A stretch of DNA of 64,000 nucleotides, from assembly GCF_026151205.1 (NCBI RefSeq), contig NC_087075.1:13343628-13407627 (forward strand), written 5' to 3'. The notes under the pieces were generated by a model, which saw only the letters and a list, made by a program, of their open reading frames with translations, made no database searches and was not told where the DNA came from. Origin of the DNA: Bolinopsis microptera. Lineage: Eukaryota > Ctenophora > Tentaculata > Lobata > Bolinopsidae. This document shows, piece by piece, positions 37,754 to 49,900 of this stretch; the first letter of the stretch is position 1; each line of letters starts with the position of its first letter. A program made the translations under genes and the position numbers.

Positions 37754-40700
37754 ATGATTATGAAACTTATTAAAGATGTGTGCGACCCCTGTAGTAAATA
37801 CATTAATATTGGCCAGCCACTCTTAGAATGTGAAAATTGCAGCAAAGTTGTTCATACTAAGTGCTTCAGATCCGCGAAATTTACAAGCAAAAACGGTCTA
37901 TGGATGTGCAGTGATTGCTGTAGTACAATAGAAGATAGGTATTGCCCATTTCCAAGCAGCCAAAGATATGATGATTCAGATAAATTCTATGATACAAACA
38001 ACCAGGAAGATGTCACCATAGCTAAATTCTCTTCAATACTTGAAGACTGTAAGCGTTACACAAAACAAGAACTAGCAAACTCAATCAGCAAACTTTTTCC
38101 TGAGAAAAATAAAAATTCTGCTTATCTGCCCGCTCTGTTTTGCAATATAGATGGGTTTGCTAGTAATTTTGACAGCTTTTTAATAGAACATAAGACCCTC
38201 CCGTGTAATTTTGATGTCATTGGATTGGCTGAGACCAACATCGATCCAAGCCAACAAGGCTTATACAAATCCCCTCCTATACAACATTTTGTCAAGTACC
38301 ATTCCCTGATAAGAAAAAAGGAACAGGAGTATCCTTATATGTCTCTGATCGCCTGAATGCTGTAGTAATCGAAAATCTATCTCACTGTACAAAAGATATT
38401 GAGTGCTTATTTGTTGAAATTACTCTTAGCTCGGGTGATAAACTGACATATGGGGTTGCTTATCGTCCTCCAAATGGCTGTAGTGAGACCTTTTGTCAAA
38501 CTCTTGAGGATATATCTAAGCAGTTGGCTGGTAAAAAGTTCCATATTCTTGGCGATTTTAACTCTAACCTCCTCAATGTACAAACCTCCAGCCAGCTATT
38601 TGAGGACACGTTACTTCGTAACAATATGTATCCTACTATATCACTTGCTACCCACTTCCGTCCTAACTGTAAAAACTCATGTATTGACAATATCCTCACA
38701 TCAGAGATAGATCATGTACTTCTCTCCGGTGTATTGAATGATAGGATTGGTGACCATGCCTTTATATTCACCTTCACGTCAATTCCTACCGAAAACAGTA
38801 CTGAAAAACTTAAACATGTTCGCTACTATGATTATTCAAGTTCCAAACTCACTAATTTTGTTAATGAACTCGAGGTGAAGGTGAATGACTTGACTCCCTC
38901 GGTAAACTTCAATGAGTTCTTGGACTGCTTCAATGAAACACTTGATAAACACTGTAAGCTTGATGTACCAAAAGTTACCAAAAGGACTCCCAAACTCAAC
39001 CCGTGGATTACCGATGGAATCATTGTCTCAGTTGAAAGAAAACATGAACTCTGTAGAGACTGGTCAAGCACTGTAACAAATAGAAACCCTGAGGGTAATG
39101 TACTGCTATATAAAGTCTTCAGTGACTACCGAAGAATGCTTAAAAGTATTATCAAGGTCGCCAAACGATCGTACTACTGCAATGAAATCCATAAAAATAT
39201 AGAAAACAGCAAAAAAACGTGGCAGATAATCAATGAGCTCAGGGGCAAGAAAAAGAAGCAAACTAAGCCTCCCTTTATCATAAACAACGAACGAATCATG
39301 AATCGTAGAGTCATAGCCAATGGATTCAACTCTTACTTTGTTTCTATTGCCCCTAAGCTCAATGAAACACTTAGTAGCAGTGAGGCCTCTGGTTTACCAA
39401 TTCTCCCTATAAAAACATTCTATGATTTCCTTGGAAAGACTAATGAAAAATCGATTATGTTAGAAGACTGTACACCTTATGAGATAACGGAAATAATAAA
39501 AGGATTTGAAAATGGAAAAGCAAGTGATATTCCTGTTAGTGTAATCAAAAGATCATCTCACGTAATTACACCGATCCTTAGTCGATACATCAACATCTTA
39601 ATGTCTAATGGCACGTTCCCCGACGTTCTAAAGACTGTAGAATAACTCCTGTATTTAAGAGGGAAACCCTGAAGAGATAGAAAACTACCGCCCAATCTCT
39701 ACTCTCTCTATATTTGGTAAAATCTTTGAAAAGATCATTTACTCAAGAATATATTCGTTTGCTAGCTCACAGGGTATAATATCTAAAACACAATTTGGCT
39801 TCAGGCAGTCACACTCTACTTCACATGCAGTTAATCACTCAGTAAACCTTATAACTGAATCTCTAAAACTTAAGCATCATGTCTTAGGCATATTCATAGA
39901 CCTTAGCAAAGCTTTTGATACAATAGATCATGGTACATTACTTGTCAAATTACAGGGCTATGGGATACGTGGGGTGGCAAATGATCTTATAAAAAGTTAC
40001 TTAACAAATAGATCACAATATACTGAAGTTGTTGGTGAGAAATCTGACGCCTTGAAAATACAGTTTGGAGTCCCTCAGGGTTCGATTCTTGGACCTCTCT
40101 TATTTCTCCTATATATTAATGATATCGCCAACAGCTCCAGTTTGGGATCATTTGTCACCTTCGCTGATGACACCAATATATTTGTGACTGGGAAATCTAA
40201 AAAGGAGGCATATATGCGTGGTAATTCTCTTTTAGCTAGTTTATATTCCTACATGCGAGCAAACAAACTCCATGTCAACTTGTCTAAATGCTGTTTCATT
40301 CACTTTAAACCAGCATCGTCCTCCCAGACTGACAATAATTCTGAATATACTCTAACCATTGATAACTTTCCAATAAAACAAGTTGCATCTGCTAAGTTTC
40401 TGGGAGTCGTCATCGATGAAAAGCTAACCTGGGAAGAACATATAAAATCACTTAGGCGTTCTCTCAGCCATGCAACATCAACTCTCTGCCGCCTACGCTG
40501 CTCCCTCCCAGATTTCTTACACCGCCAGTTGTATTACACTCTATTTGAATCACACCTCTCCTATTGTATCACGGTTTGGGGTGGGGCAGCCAAAACTCGT
40601 ATAAGTTCTGTATTCAAAGCACAAAAATATTGTCTCAGGGTACTGTTTGGCGACAGGGAGGCATACCTAGATAAATTTAAGACCTGTGCTCGTGCTCGAC

Positions 40701-41146
40701 CGTTTGGCAACCAAAATCTGAACAAAAAATTTTTCTTGAAAGAGCACACGAAACCTTTGTTCAAGGAACACGGAATACTTGCCGTCCAAAACCTGTACAC
40801 TTACCATTGTTTCCTTGAGCTCTATAAAATCATGAAATTCCGTGCTCCGATTTCCCTCCATGAAAATTTCACCTGCTCAAGTAGGAAACCCACCCTTATA
40901 CTAAGCCAAGCAGACCCCCCTGACAACTTCAATAGCAGAACGACTCGTATTTGGAACGTAATTGTGCCTAAGCTTGGTATACGTGACTACTGTCTAAGTG
41001 TGGCCTGCCTGAAGTCTAGGATGAAGCAATCACTGCTCGTCAACCAGCATAACCATGCTGATCTTGATTGGACAAACAAAGATTTCGAATGCTCTAATAT
41101 AAATTTTGACATTAAGTCCACCCTAGGGTCCACACATCCAAAATGA
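37754..41146 (+). pseudogene. Element B ORF2: PHD finger, APE endonuclease, RT
   Basis: 37754-38356: PHD-type finger (CDPCSKYI ... CENCSKVVHTKC ... WMCSDCC) and endonuclease start (LFCNIDGFASNFD, GLAETNID). After a shift near 38320: GTGVSLYVSDRLNA, AYRPPNGC, ILGDFNSNL, SCIDNILTS, IGDHAFIF (endonuclease Asp, Asn and His blocks), then the linker to 39645 with NPWITDGI and NGKASDIPVSV. After another shift: ENYRPISTLSIFGK, TQFGFRQSHSTSHAVNH, GIFIDLSKAFDTIDH, GVPQGSILGPLLF, FADDTNIF and AKFLGVVIDEKLTW, ending at 41146. All RT catalytic Asp residues are intact. The copy is interrupted by about two frameshifts only, so it is fairly recent. Confidence 0.9.
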
Positions 41147-41340
41147 TTATCTTGAAATTGAAAATTAGCTGGGTGTGCATTTTCCTTTGTCTTACTAACG
41201 TGTGTGAGCGCAGTGTAGTGAGAAAGTGTTTTTAACAGATTTATTATTAGACTTAGGATTATGATTTTTAATATATTACATTGATATAAGATTTATTTTT
41301 GATAGGTACTTAATAAAGTTGATGAATTTCCCTCCCTATT

Positions 41341-42400
41341 AAAATTTTAAACCCATTTAGTGAAAATTGATAAACGAAGATCTAGATATTGATACATATT
41401 ATAACCAACATTGCTTATATTCTGCCTTGTAAACAAAGAGCAAATCTTCTTAATGCCTTCTTCCTGTCCTAAAACTAAAACTTCATCCTATTAAAGTAAA
41501 GGCCAGTTGTTACCACAAGCTATTATACCGTCCCTCTCAAAAACATGCCTCAGCCTCCATCAAAAACAATTTTAGTTTTCAGTCCTTCTACGTACGGAAT
41601 CAAACGTTAATAAGCTTGCAGCTTCCGATGAAAATGTATTCAACTTTGTGTCATGCTTGAATTGGTTTTGGACCTCTTCAATGCTTTTAATTTATTTATT
41701 ATTGTTATTTGGTATTATGAGCTGATATGTATATATACATACGGTATCTAAAATTAAGCGTATAGCGAGCATATTTAACAATTTTTAAGCAATAATGTAT
41801 TGCGAGCAGCTGTAACTTAAATATCGCATAAAAATCATATAATTATAACACAAAACTAAAATTTTATTGGAATCTAGGTTAAACTAAGATAAAATTAATA
41901 TCAGCCCCTTCGCCACTCTCAGCAGTCAACCAGGGCTCATAAAAGCTTAACAGCGCCTGGGTCCGTTCACCAACTGTGCTAATGTGAGTGGCGGTGTGGT
42001 AAATGGTAAAACCCATTTTAACAGCGTGAATATTTCTCAAATATAAGCGCGCTAGCTGCTAGCATACTTGTATCATTTAATTTTTAATCAAATTTATTCG
42101 GATATATATTTATTGATTATGTATTGAATTGGTGATAAATAATAAAATTGTCTTTTCTCAAAAAATTGTCTTTTCTCTAGTTTCCAAAAATCTACCGAGC
42201 TAGTGTTCTGGTGTGCACAAAAGCCCCTAAGCCCGTGCATTCCTTGCCCCGCTAGCTGCCAGTCCTTGACAAACTTCCAATAGCAAAGATCAACTAGTCA
42301 TTTACAAATTGAGCACTATACAATTTTAATTGTTTTAAATATTTGACTTTGTAAAATGAGCTAAAACATTGATTTATTAGTTTCATTGATTTATTAGTTT
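41341..42400. other. No recognised gene
   Basis: AT-rich interval after element B. A word aaaaaattgtcttttctc occurs at about 42163 and also at 15502, at the end of another LINE remnant. At 42368-42404 an 18-bp unit (ttgatttattagtttcat) is repeated twice. Nothing coding. Confidence 0.45.
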
Positions 42401-42402
42401 CA

Positions 42403-42753
42403 TTGTTTAAGAATCAGAAATTGTTAACTGTTCACAACCTGTACAAGTACACTTGTCTCTTAGAACTATTCAAAATTAATAAGTTAGAGGAACCATTATC
42501 ACTGTACTCATCATTTAACAGGTCACCACGACGAGAGGATTATTTCATCACATCACAACCATCCTCACAATTCATCTACCAATCATCCTACATGTGGAAC
42601 AGCTGTCGACAAACATCAAGTAAGATAAGTTTTAATACTCCGACAAACGGGTTTAAGAATACATTGAAAATTGCTTTACAAGAATTGCAATTCAAGCATG
42701 ATACACTTGATTGGTGTGAGCTTAATTTTGCCACGAATAAGCTCAAGTTTTGA
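42403..42753 (+). pseudogene. C-terminal fragment of an element A/B-type RT
   Basis: A frame of about 116 codons starting inside the gene, with no proper start. It reads LTVHNLYKYTCLLELFKI, then EEPLSLYSSF, YQSSYMWNSC and DTLDWCELNF, aligning with the last 110 residues of element B ORF2 (NLYTYHCFLELYKIM, HADLDWTNKDF). It is a 5'-truncated relative of elements A and B, on the same strand. Confidence 0.75.
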
Positions 42754-43566
42754 TTAATGTGAGTTACTAAAATAACCACTTATCTTTCCTCATACATGCA
42801 ACCACTGCACTCCAACTAAACACATTATTTACCACAGTCCACACACCATACTCCACAGATGATATATTTATATATACACACAAACACACTAGTACCGAAC
42901 AATTGCACTGTAAAACATGCTCACGATACACTCAAAATTAGAAATATTCGGCTCGTATATGAAACTTAGCGACTTACACTCAGTGTACACCCAGTGTTAA
43001 CCAGTATTACACACTAGTAAATTCTACGTAACGCGCGAAAACAATAATTCTGTAGCGTTTTCATTGTCACATCTCACGTCGACGGGATTAAACACGCGCG
43101 CGCGTAACAACTTATCTTACTGCTAACTCAGCGACTAAACACACAACGACTTTGACAATTGACAGATGACTAAACAATTGTGAGTTATGACGGACTTAAC
43201 TGTATGGGTCAACTACTGAAACTATATTGTTTACTATCTTATTCATTATACTGGACATGAGATGACGAAGTATCTTAAGCAGCACTTTATACCCCCACTT
43301 AGAACTTGATTAGTCACGAACAATAGAATCATCAAAAACCAATACAATAAAACATCTTGATCAATAAATGCCTAGCAGCACCAAACAGCAGCCGTGTACC
43401 TTTTTCGACTCCGTGGAGTCCCTGATGGACTTTTGTTTACTTTTGTTAATAATCGGACCAACCTTTCTTTCTCGAAACATGTATCCTATTGTATTTCATT
43501 ATAGTATTAAGATGTAAAATATACTAGATATTACAACGAAATAGAGGTATACCAAATTGGCCCTTG
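42754..43566. other. No recognised gene
   Basis: AT-rich sequence with a short (cg)n stretch at about 43095-43106 (acacgcgcgcgcg). No coding or structural signal I can defend. Confidence 0.4.
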
Positions 43567-44119
43567 ATATGAACGGGGGGGTACCAATGGCATAAAATGG
43601 AGACAAATGGCATAAAAATCGTCAAATGGCATAGAAATTTCATGGCATAAATGGAAATTTAGCTTGGCCAATTCTCCATTTATGCCAATTTATGCCATTA
43701 ATTTAGGTCTTCATATTTGACCTTTAGGATGACTTTAGATTCGCAAATACTATTAGTACTTGAATAAGAGACATGTTTCATGCTTTATAACGCTTGGAAT
43801 GATCGTTAACGTCAAAGATTCATATGACAAATAACTAAATAAAGAAAATAGAAATGTATTATATCAAATATATACCAAACATTTCACTATTCAAGAATAC
43901 AAACATTGACAACACAACGATTTTGAATGTCATCAAGGAACAATGCATCTGATGTATTTGTCTTCGACGAGTAGCCATACATTAGGAGATCCATTGATTA
44001 GGCTATGTTCCTGGCAGTATTACTTCATCGGGCATGATTATAAGAAATAAATCTAACCACTCCTGTTGCAAAGTTCTGCTGAGATTTGAAGACTTTAAGA
44101 GTTTCTGTACTGCCAGCTT

Positions 44120-44990
44120 TCAAAACTGTTGAACATCCGCATTCAGGTTGATTGTATATATGCGAACATCAGAAGACACTCCAAACGCGTCCCCCTTGAA
44201 TCTTGAAAGACGAGATTTTGTTGATAAAGTGCTTCTTCCTCCATTGAGCGTGAGTGTCTCAAAAGACCGGAAGGATAGTGTTCCATATTTATCTGTTGAT
44301 ATTGTTTCTCCATCATCACAATCATCAACTCCAGGTTCTACCTCATAAGCTAAGTCGTCCTCATACTCGAGGCATCCAGCTTCATCATCTACAGCTTCCC
44401 AAGAAAGTTCTTGGCCATGGACGATTGGCTTCCCACTCCGTTCTTCAGGATCTGCGACTGCGGCGAACACAGGGAAATTGTTTCTTTTCCCTTCTCGAAT
44501 GCAGTCCCTCGATGCCCTGTCCAGCGTTTTTGCCAACTTGCCTAGGCTTATCATACCACCAGTCCATTTCACAATTCACTCGTTCTGCTTTCTGGCCTGT
44601 AGATTTAACCTTTTTGAGGTGAACTGTAGGATGCAAAACTGTACTTCCCCGGCATGTGCAATTGCAGATGTGTCTTCATGTAATGATAAAGCACTGTACA
44701 CATTCTTTCTCTCCATTCCATGGGCCATAGTTATCGCATCCATATTTCTTGAGCGACCAGATGAAAAAGAAACCCGAATAAATGCAAACAGTTGCTCATT
44801 CTGATCACTTCCAAGGTAATAAGTGACGATTTCAGCATTAGGGAATTGCTTCTTCAGCAGAGTTAAATACAAAACAAGACCGTCACAAGTACATATAAGA
44901 TCAAGGTACGTCTGATTCGTTATGCTGACAGCTGAGTAAGTATTCTCTTTCCAAGTAACGAAAAATGTTTTTTCTCAAACTGTTCCATTT
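44120..44990 (-). pseudogene. Transposase-like remnant within the 43.6-47.0 kb transposon
   Basis: On the minus strand, 44872-44576 reads LLKKQFPNAEIVTYYLGSD, QNEQLFAFIRVSFSSGRSRN and MDAITMAHGMERKN. 44572-44120 continues in another frame with LAKTLDRASRDCIREGKRN and an acidic region (EYEDDLAYEVEPG). The N-E-Q-x-F-A-F-I-R ... G-R-S-R-N stretch looks like the C-terminal catalytic-glutamate region of some cut-and-paste transposases, but I cannot place it in a family. The N-terminal DNA-binding region and the first catalytic Asp residues are not visible. Confidence 0.4.
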
Positions 44991-45394
44991 TTATTATACT
45001 TTATAGTTTAGAGTCTAATTTGGCATGATATCAGATCATGTGATATTACATGGCCCAATCCCCATGGAGAGCATTGCCAGAGCAGTTGGCCAGAGAGCTC
45101 CATAGAAGTAAGGGGCCTACTCTAGCCAACAGCTCTAATACATTTCCTTCCTCAACTTCATTTTCTTCATCTAACTGCTGCTGCTGCTCAGCAACTACTT
45201 GACAGCTGGCACAGTGACAATTGTCTGCGTAGTGTATCTGTTAGCCTCAATTTTGCCTCAAGGAGGGAAGGTAGCCTCAATCCAACCTCACATAAGTTTC
45301 GATAAAGTCTCAATAACCTTCGGGCTACAATTACAAGTTTTATAGTGGGTCTATAACATTTTTCCGTACATTAAAGTTAAAACTTAAAATGCGG

Positions 45395-46140
45395 TGTTGA
45401 CACATTAGATAGTCACAATACCGAACATGCTCGAAAATATACACAAAAGTATACTTGTTAGCCTCATTTCACCCTCTCACAAGGTGGTTAGCCTCATTTT
45501 CACCTCAAAAATTTGAAGCTATAATCCGACGGAATTTCATGTGCAACATAGATATCAAGTAACTTGTGAGTTGTTAACCTGTTTCCGTACATTAAAGTTA
45601 AAATGCGGTCGAATTTTTTATTAGCCTCATTTTGGTCTCCTACAAGTAGACTCGGCGATTTCTGAAATGTTGAGTTTGAAGAGGATGAATCGCAATCTTT
45701 ATTGTTGACGTGTTAGATAGTCACAATACCGAACCAACTCGAAAATATATACAAAAGTATACTTTTTAGCCTCATTTCACCCTCTCAAAAGGTGATTAGC
45801 CTCATTTTCACCTCGAATATTTGAAGCTTAAATACCGATTAAATATAATCCCAAGGAATTGCATGTGCAACATGGATATCAAGTAACGTGTGAGCTGTTA
45901 ACCTGTTTCCGTACATTAAAGTTAAAATGCGGTCGAATTATTTATTAGCCTCATTTTGGCCTCCTACAAGTAGACTCAGCGATTTCTGAAATGTTGAGTT
46001 TGAAGAGGATGAATCAATCTTTATTGTTGACATATTAGATAGTCACAATACCGAACCAACTCGAAAATATAAACAAAAGTATACTTGTTAGCCTCATTTC
46101 ACCCTCTCAAAAGGTGGTTAGCCTCATTTTCACCTTTTTT
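45395..46140. repeat. About 310-320 bp tandem repeat, 2.4 copies
   Basis: Units begin near tgttgac..attagatagtcac at 45395, 45703 and 46026 (periods about 308 and 322). Each contains gttagcctcatttcaccctc, a second ttagcctcatttt and tttccgtacattaaagttaa. A further gttagcctcaatt word occurs at 45239 and 46520. The array lies inside the transposon and has no coding potential. Confidence 0.8.
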
Positions 46141-46944
46141 TTATTTTTTATCAAGACACTTATTTTACTTCGGAGTATTCCAACAGCCACATTGTTACAC
46201 AAGTGCAACCAGCCAATTACAGGAAGCCGAAGGATTTGTTTTTTTTAGCCAGTGACGGTTAAGGTAGTGTGTACCATACTTTCTTCGCCCGAGACTTTGC
46301 TGCAATGTGCAGCTCCTCATTTAACCCTCACACCCGATTTCTCGAGTATTCGGCTGAGTAGACCGGGGGGCTGCATAGACCACTCAGGATCCTTAGCTGA
46401 ACGTCAACGACCCCCAAAGCTTAGATCTCGATCAAGTATAATCACTATGGATTATACTTGCAACTTGGATATCATGGACGTAACATGAGAAAGTTCTTTT
46501 TTGAAAGTGGTGAGGCTAATTTGTTAGCCTCAATTGTCCCTCGCAGTTAAATCACTCCTACTGAGTCTAGTGAGTGAGCTTGGAGGTCGCCGAACATCTC
46601 ATTTTAAAGCCGTATCGATTTTCTATACGCATACCAAAAATCAAATGCGTAACTAAAACAGAAATGAAATTACAGAAGTTTTAAATTTTTGTCAAAAAAC
46701 GAACTTTTAGGGGTGTTTCTAATGACCAGGGTCAGTACAACAAATAGAGATAAAGGTGGACAGTACTAGTGGGGTGCAGACTATTCGTTATTAAATTCTC
46801 AGTTCAAAGTTTTAAAATTTCATATTTCGAATGGCATAAAATGGAGACAAATGGCATAAAAATCGTCAAATGGCATAGAAATTTCATGGCATAAATGGAA
46901 ATTTTGCTTGGCCAATTCTCCATTATGCCATTTATGCCATTGGT

Positions 46945-46945
<1 letters not shown>

Positions 46946-46976
<31 letters not shown>
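46946..46976. repeat. Poly(C) run, 31 bases
   Basis: 31 consecutive C at the right terminus of the transposon, against seven G at the left terminus. On the minus strand both termini read G-run then TACCAATGGCAT. Confidence 0.95.
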
Positions 46977-46984
46977 ATATGAAC

Positions 46985-49900
46985 TATAACCGTTTTGATG
47001 GTTTTAAATTTTGTATGTTGTAAGCACTTTAGTTTGTGAAGCGTTTACTCCTCCCCCTCAGCAAGACAGCTAGATTATAGATTAATGATAATAATTGTCA
47101 AATGTCGTTATATATTATATAACAGTTATAAATGTTCAATAGTTGTAGAGCGACTTCAAGAGTAGTGGTCCACAGGGGTCCGAAAAAGCCGTACAGGCAC
47201 TTGGGTCCTTATCCTTGTCACTAATCTCAATTGGATTCGGTTTACACAAAGCATGAACATTTAGACGTACACATTGACACAATATTTATTAGAAAGCAAA
47301 AAGTATAAAATAATACGTGCGTGCGCGGCCTGAGCCGCGCCGCATAAGAACGGATGCGTGCAGGGGCTGGAGTACGCTTGTATGTAAATTAATGAAATGT
47401 TGCATTGTAAATATTTAGAATTGACGATATATTTTGATCTAAAAGTAAATTATACAAAGCTGGCTTTGGATTTAGGTAAGATTATAATTTGTTTTTTTAA
47501 AAAACCACGGATAATTTTAAATTTATTTCTATTTGTCGTATAATCATAAACAATTTAATCATGTTTTTAAGAATGCGCGGCTTTGGCGGCCAGTTATTGA
47601 CTTATACATTAAATTGAATTTTAAATAGAAATGTGAATATATTATAATTTAAAACTTTCAAAACGGAGGCTTATAAATATTATTATATTATGATTGTAAA
47701 ATAAAGGATAAAATTTTAAATTTGTTTCACTAAAATTTGTTTCACTTGAACAGTTCAATATGATGGAGCCCTGCTCAGTTGCTAGATCGACTATGGGCCT
47801 ACCGCTGTTGCACAGGGTGATGATTCGTTCCGCTTGAAATTGTAGATTTGTGTCCACAAGCTCACAACTTGATAGTAGGTGCAGTGCTAGGAAAGAAAAA
47901 TTTTTTTTTTTTAGGAAAGAAAAATTTTTTATTTACCACAAAACAATCAATACATAATGTTATATTCATAAATAAATTCAAATTTCAATTTCAAACACAT
48001 ATACAGTACGCCGCGCACACAGCCACAATTTTCAATTGTTCAGAAATTCGTAGGTCAGCTGTAGGCGGGTGGCGATTACGATTTCACCTCTTGAGGGAAT
48101 CCTACGCATGTTGTTAACTGTCAGACTTTGGACAAGGAAATGTTCTCGCGCCGTACGTTTATTATGGTAAAGCATTTTGGTACCAGAACGACAAATCTGT
48201 TCAAAATGAAAAGTTAAAAAGTTCGAAAATACAGTGTTTTTGTGAATAACTTAGAATATATTTCTAATGATTTTCTCACGGTCTGACTGATAGATTTTCT
48301 TTAAACTTTCCAGATAGTTACATCGTTATATGGCGGATAATGTGTGAGAGTATTGGAGTATTTATATGTGCCAAACTTAAGATATGACTTAAAACACAAG
48401 AAAGTATATATATATATAGTTTTAAACTAATTACAACACTACAAATCTATTACATTTATTGAGGATGACTGTAAAGGTACATTTTACCGACATTTGAAGT
48501 CAAGGCGTTGTTTTACTGACAGTTGTGGCTGACTAACAATATATATTATATAATATCTTGTATATATTATCAACACCGACTTTTAATGTGTAGGAGTACA
48601 GCAACGAAATATATATATATATATATACAAGATATTGCGAGCGTCCTGTTACTCTCTTAGATGCAATCTCTGTAAAGTATTGGACGAGAACTGATTTTAA
48701 GTAAGGATTTTAAATCAAGTTCAGGATTAGAAAAAAGTTCTCCGATTTGCAGTTTGAATAGTATGTGCTTGTGACGCATCCGGTATCAGCATAATCTCAG
48801 AGTAAACATGTCTCGCGTGCATATCTTCTTTATCTTTTTTAGCAGAACTCTTTCCTCGGAAAGTCACCGAGTAAAAAGTCAGATGACTGTAACAAAGCAG
48901 CAGAAATCCCAGACATTGATAGCCCTCTCTCATCATTATGCTGAAATTTAAAAAATACAATTCGTGACTCTACAATGGTATAATTGAGACTTTTCAAATC
49001 TCAATCAGGTTTTAATTATCTCAGTTACTCGCCAGATTTTGAACGATTAGGCGCTAGACAGTATGATTCTAAAGATTTACAATCTAAAACTTTGTACTAC
49101 CTTTGTTCATCCTTAGAACAATTACATCACGAAGTACTCCAGCGGACGAAGCACTCCAGCGGACATCTGAGCAGAAACGATTTCACTCGACCAAGGTACT
49201 GGAGCTGAAAAATTCAGAGTCATATTTCTTTTGTAAACAAGTGAAAAAGAAGTACTAAATTACAAACAATGTCATTAAGCTTATTAGTGATCATGGATGA
49301 AGATAACAATGTAATTAGGAACAATGTAAACATGGAATACAGCATCGTATTGATTTAATTGAGTGGGTCTCAGAATTAATTTGAAGATAACACACTTTTT
49401 AAAAAGTTTAAACCAGTCGGTCGGATTAACAAGTAAACGAAATACAGTAGTCCCGGTAACGAAGCTTTAATATACCACTCATCATGCGGAACAGTGTGTA
49501 AAATATAACATTAAAATAATTCACTGGCTAAACATTTCAGGTTACTAAATGATTGAATGTGCCTGTGTACCATTAGCATTAATATAGTACATAATACGGT
49601 GTAGTGTGTTCTATTCGTACTATACACTATTTTTATATTAATTTATCGTGCATTGCTGGGAAGGCTGTTAATTTAGGATAGAGTTATTGTGGCACTTATA
49701 TCAGTTTGCTCTTTTGCAGTTGTTCTCACACTGCTAAGTAAAAGTTTTACAACTTAAAAGCAAATTTAAAATTATTCTACACAGCCCACCTGTATAAAAT
49801 CAACCCAGGAAGTTAAGTTATTAAAGCTTTAAAGGCAAAGCAGCGTGTACGAAACCATAATATCAAAACTTCCTTTTCTCTAGATCTCTTAAAATATTGT

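Larger units (their letters stand above)
36030..41340 (+). mobile_element. LINE element B (PHD-AlkB-SGNH ORF1; PHD-APE-RT ORF2), nearly full length
   Basis: Starts at the join with element A and runs to an AT-rich 3' region after the ORF2 stop (41146). It carries all domains once, with a few frameshifts (about 36555, 37570, 38330, 39645) and otherwise long open stretches. The 5' end of ORF1 may be lost at the join. The 3' end has no obvious poly(A); the exact end near 41340 is a guess and no target duplication was found. Confidence 0.82.
43575..46976. mobile_element. DNA transposon with G/C homopolymer ends and 8-bp TSD
   Basis: The left end is G7 followed by TACCAATGGCATAAA; the right end is TGGCATTGGTA-type complement followed by C31. 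The direct repeat ATATGAAC (43567-43574 and 46977-46984) flanks it exactly. The termini continue inward with aaatggcataaa..caaatggcat words for about 130 bp on the left (43582-43700), and a near-identical copy of that block lies at 46829-46945 on the right, in the same orientation, with its own palindromic ending. Interior: a minus-strand transposase-like remnant and a tandem repeat. Eight-base duplications suit the hAT or P superfamilies; family not assigned. Confidence 0.78.

Noticed and set aside
43095-43106. CpG-rich or (CG)n regulatory element, also at 5858-5880
   Set aside because: Very short alternating CG runs in AT-rich DNA; no gene start nearby.
48727-48960. Small secreted protein gene on the minus strand
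   Set aside because: Only a signal-like N-terminus supports it; no promoter, splice or homology evidence.
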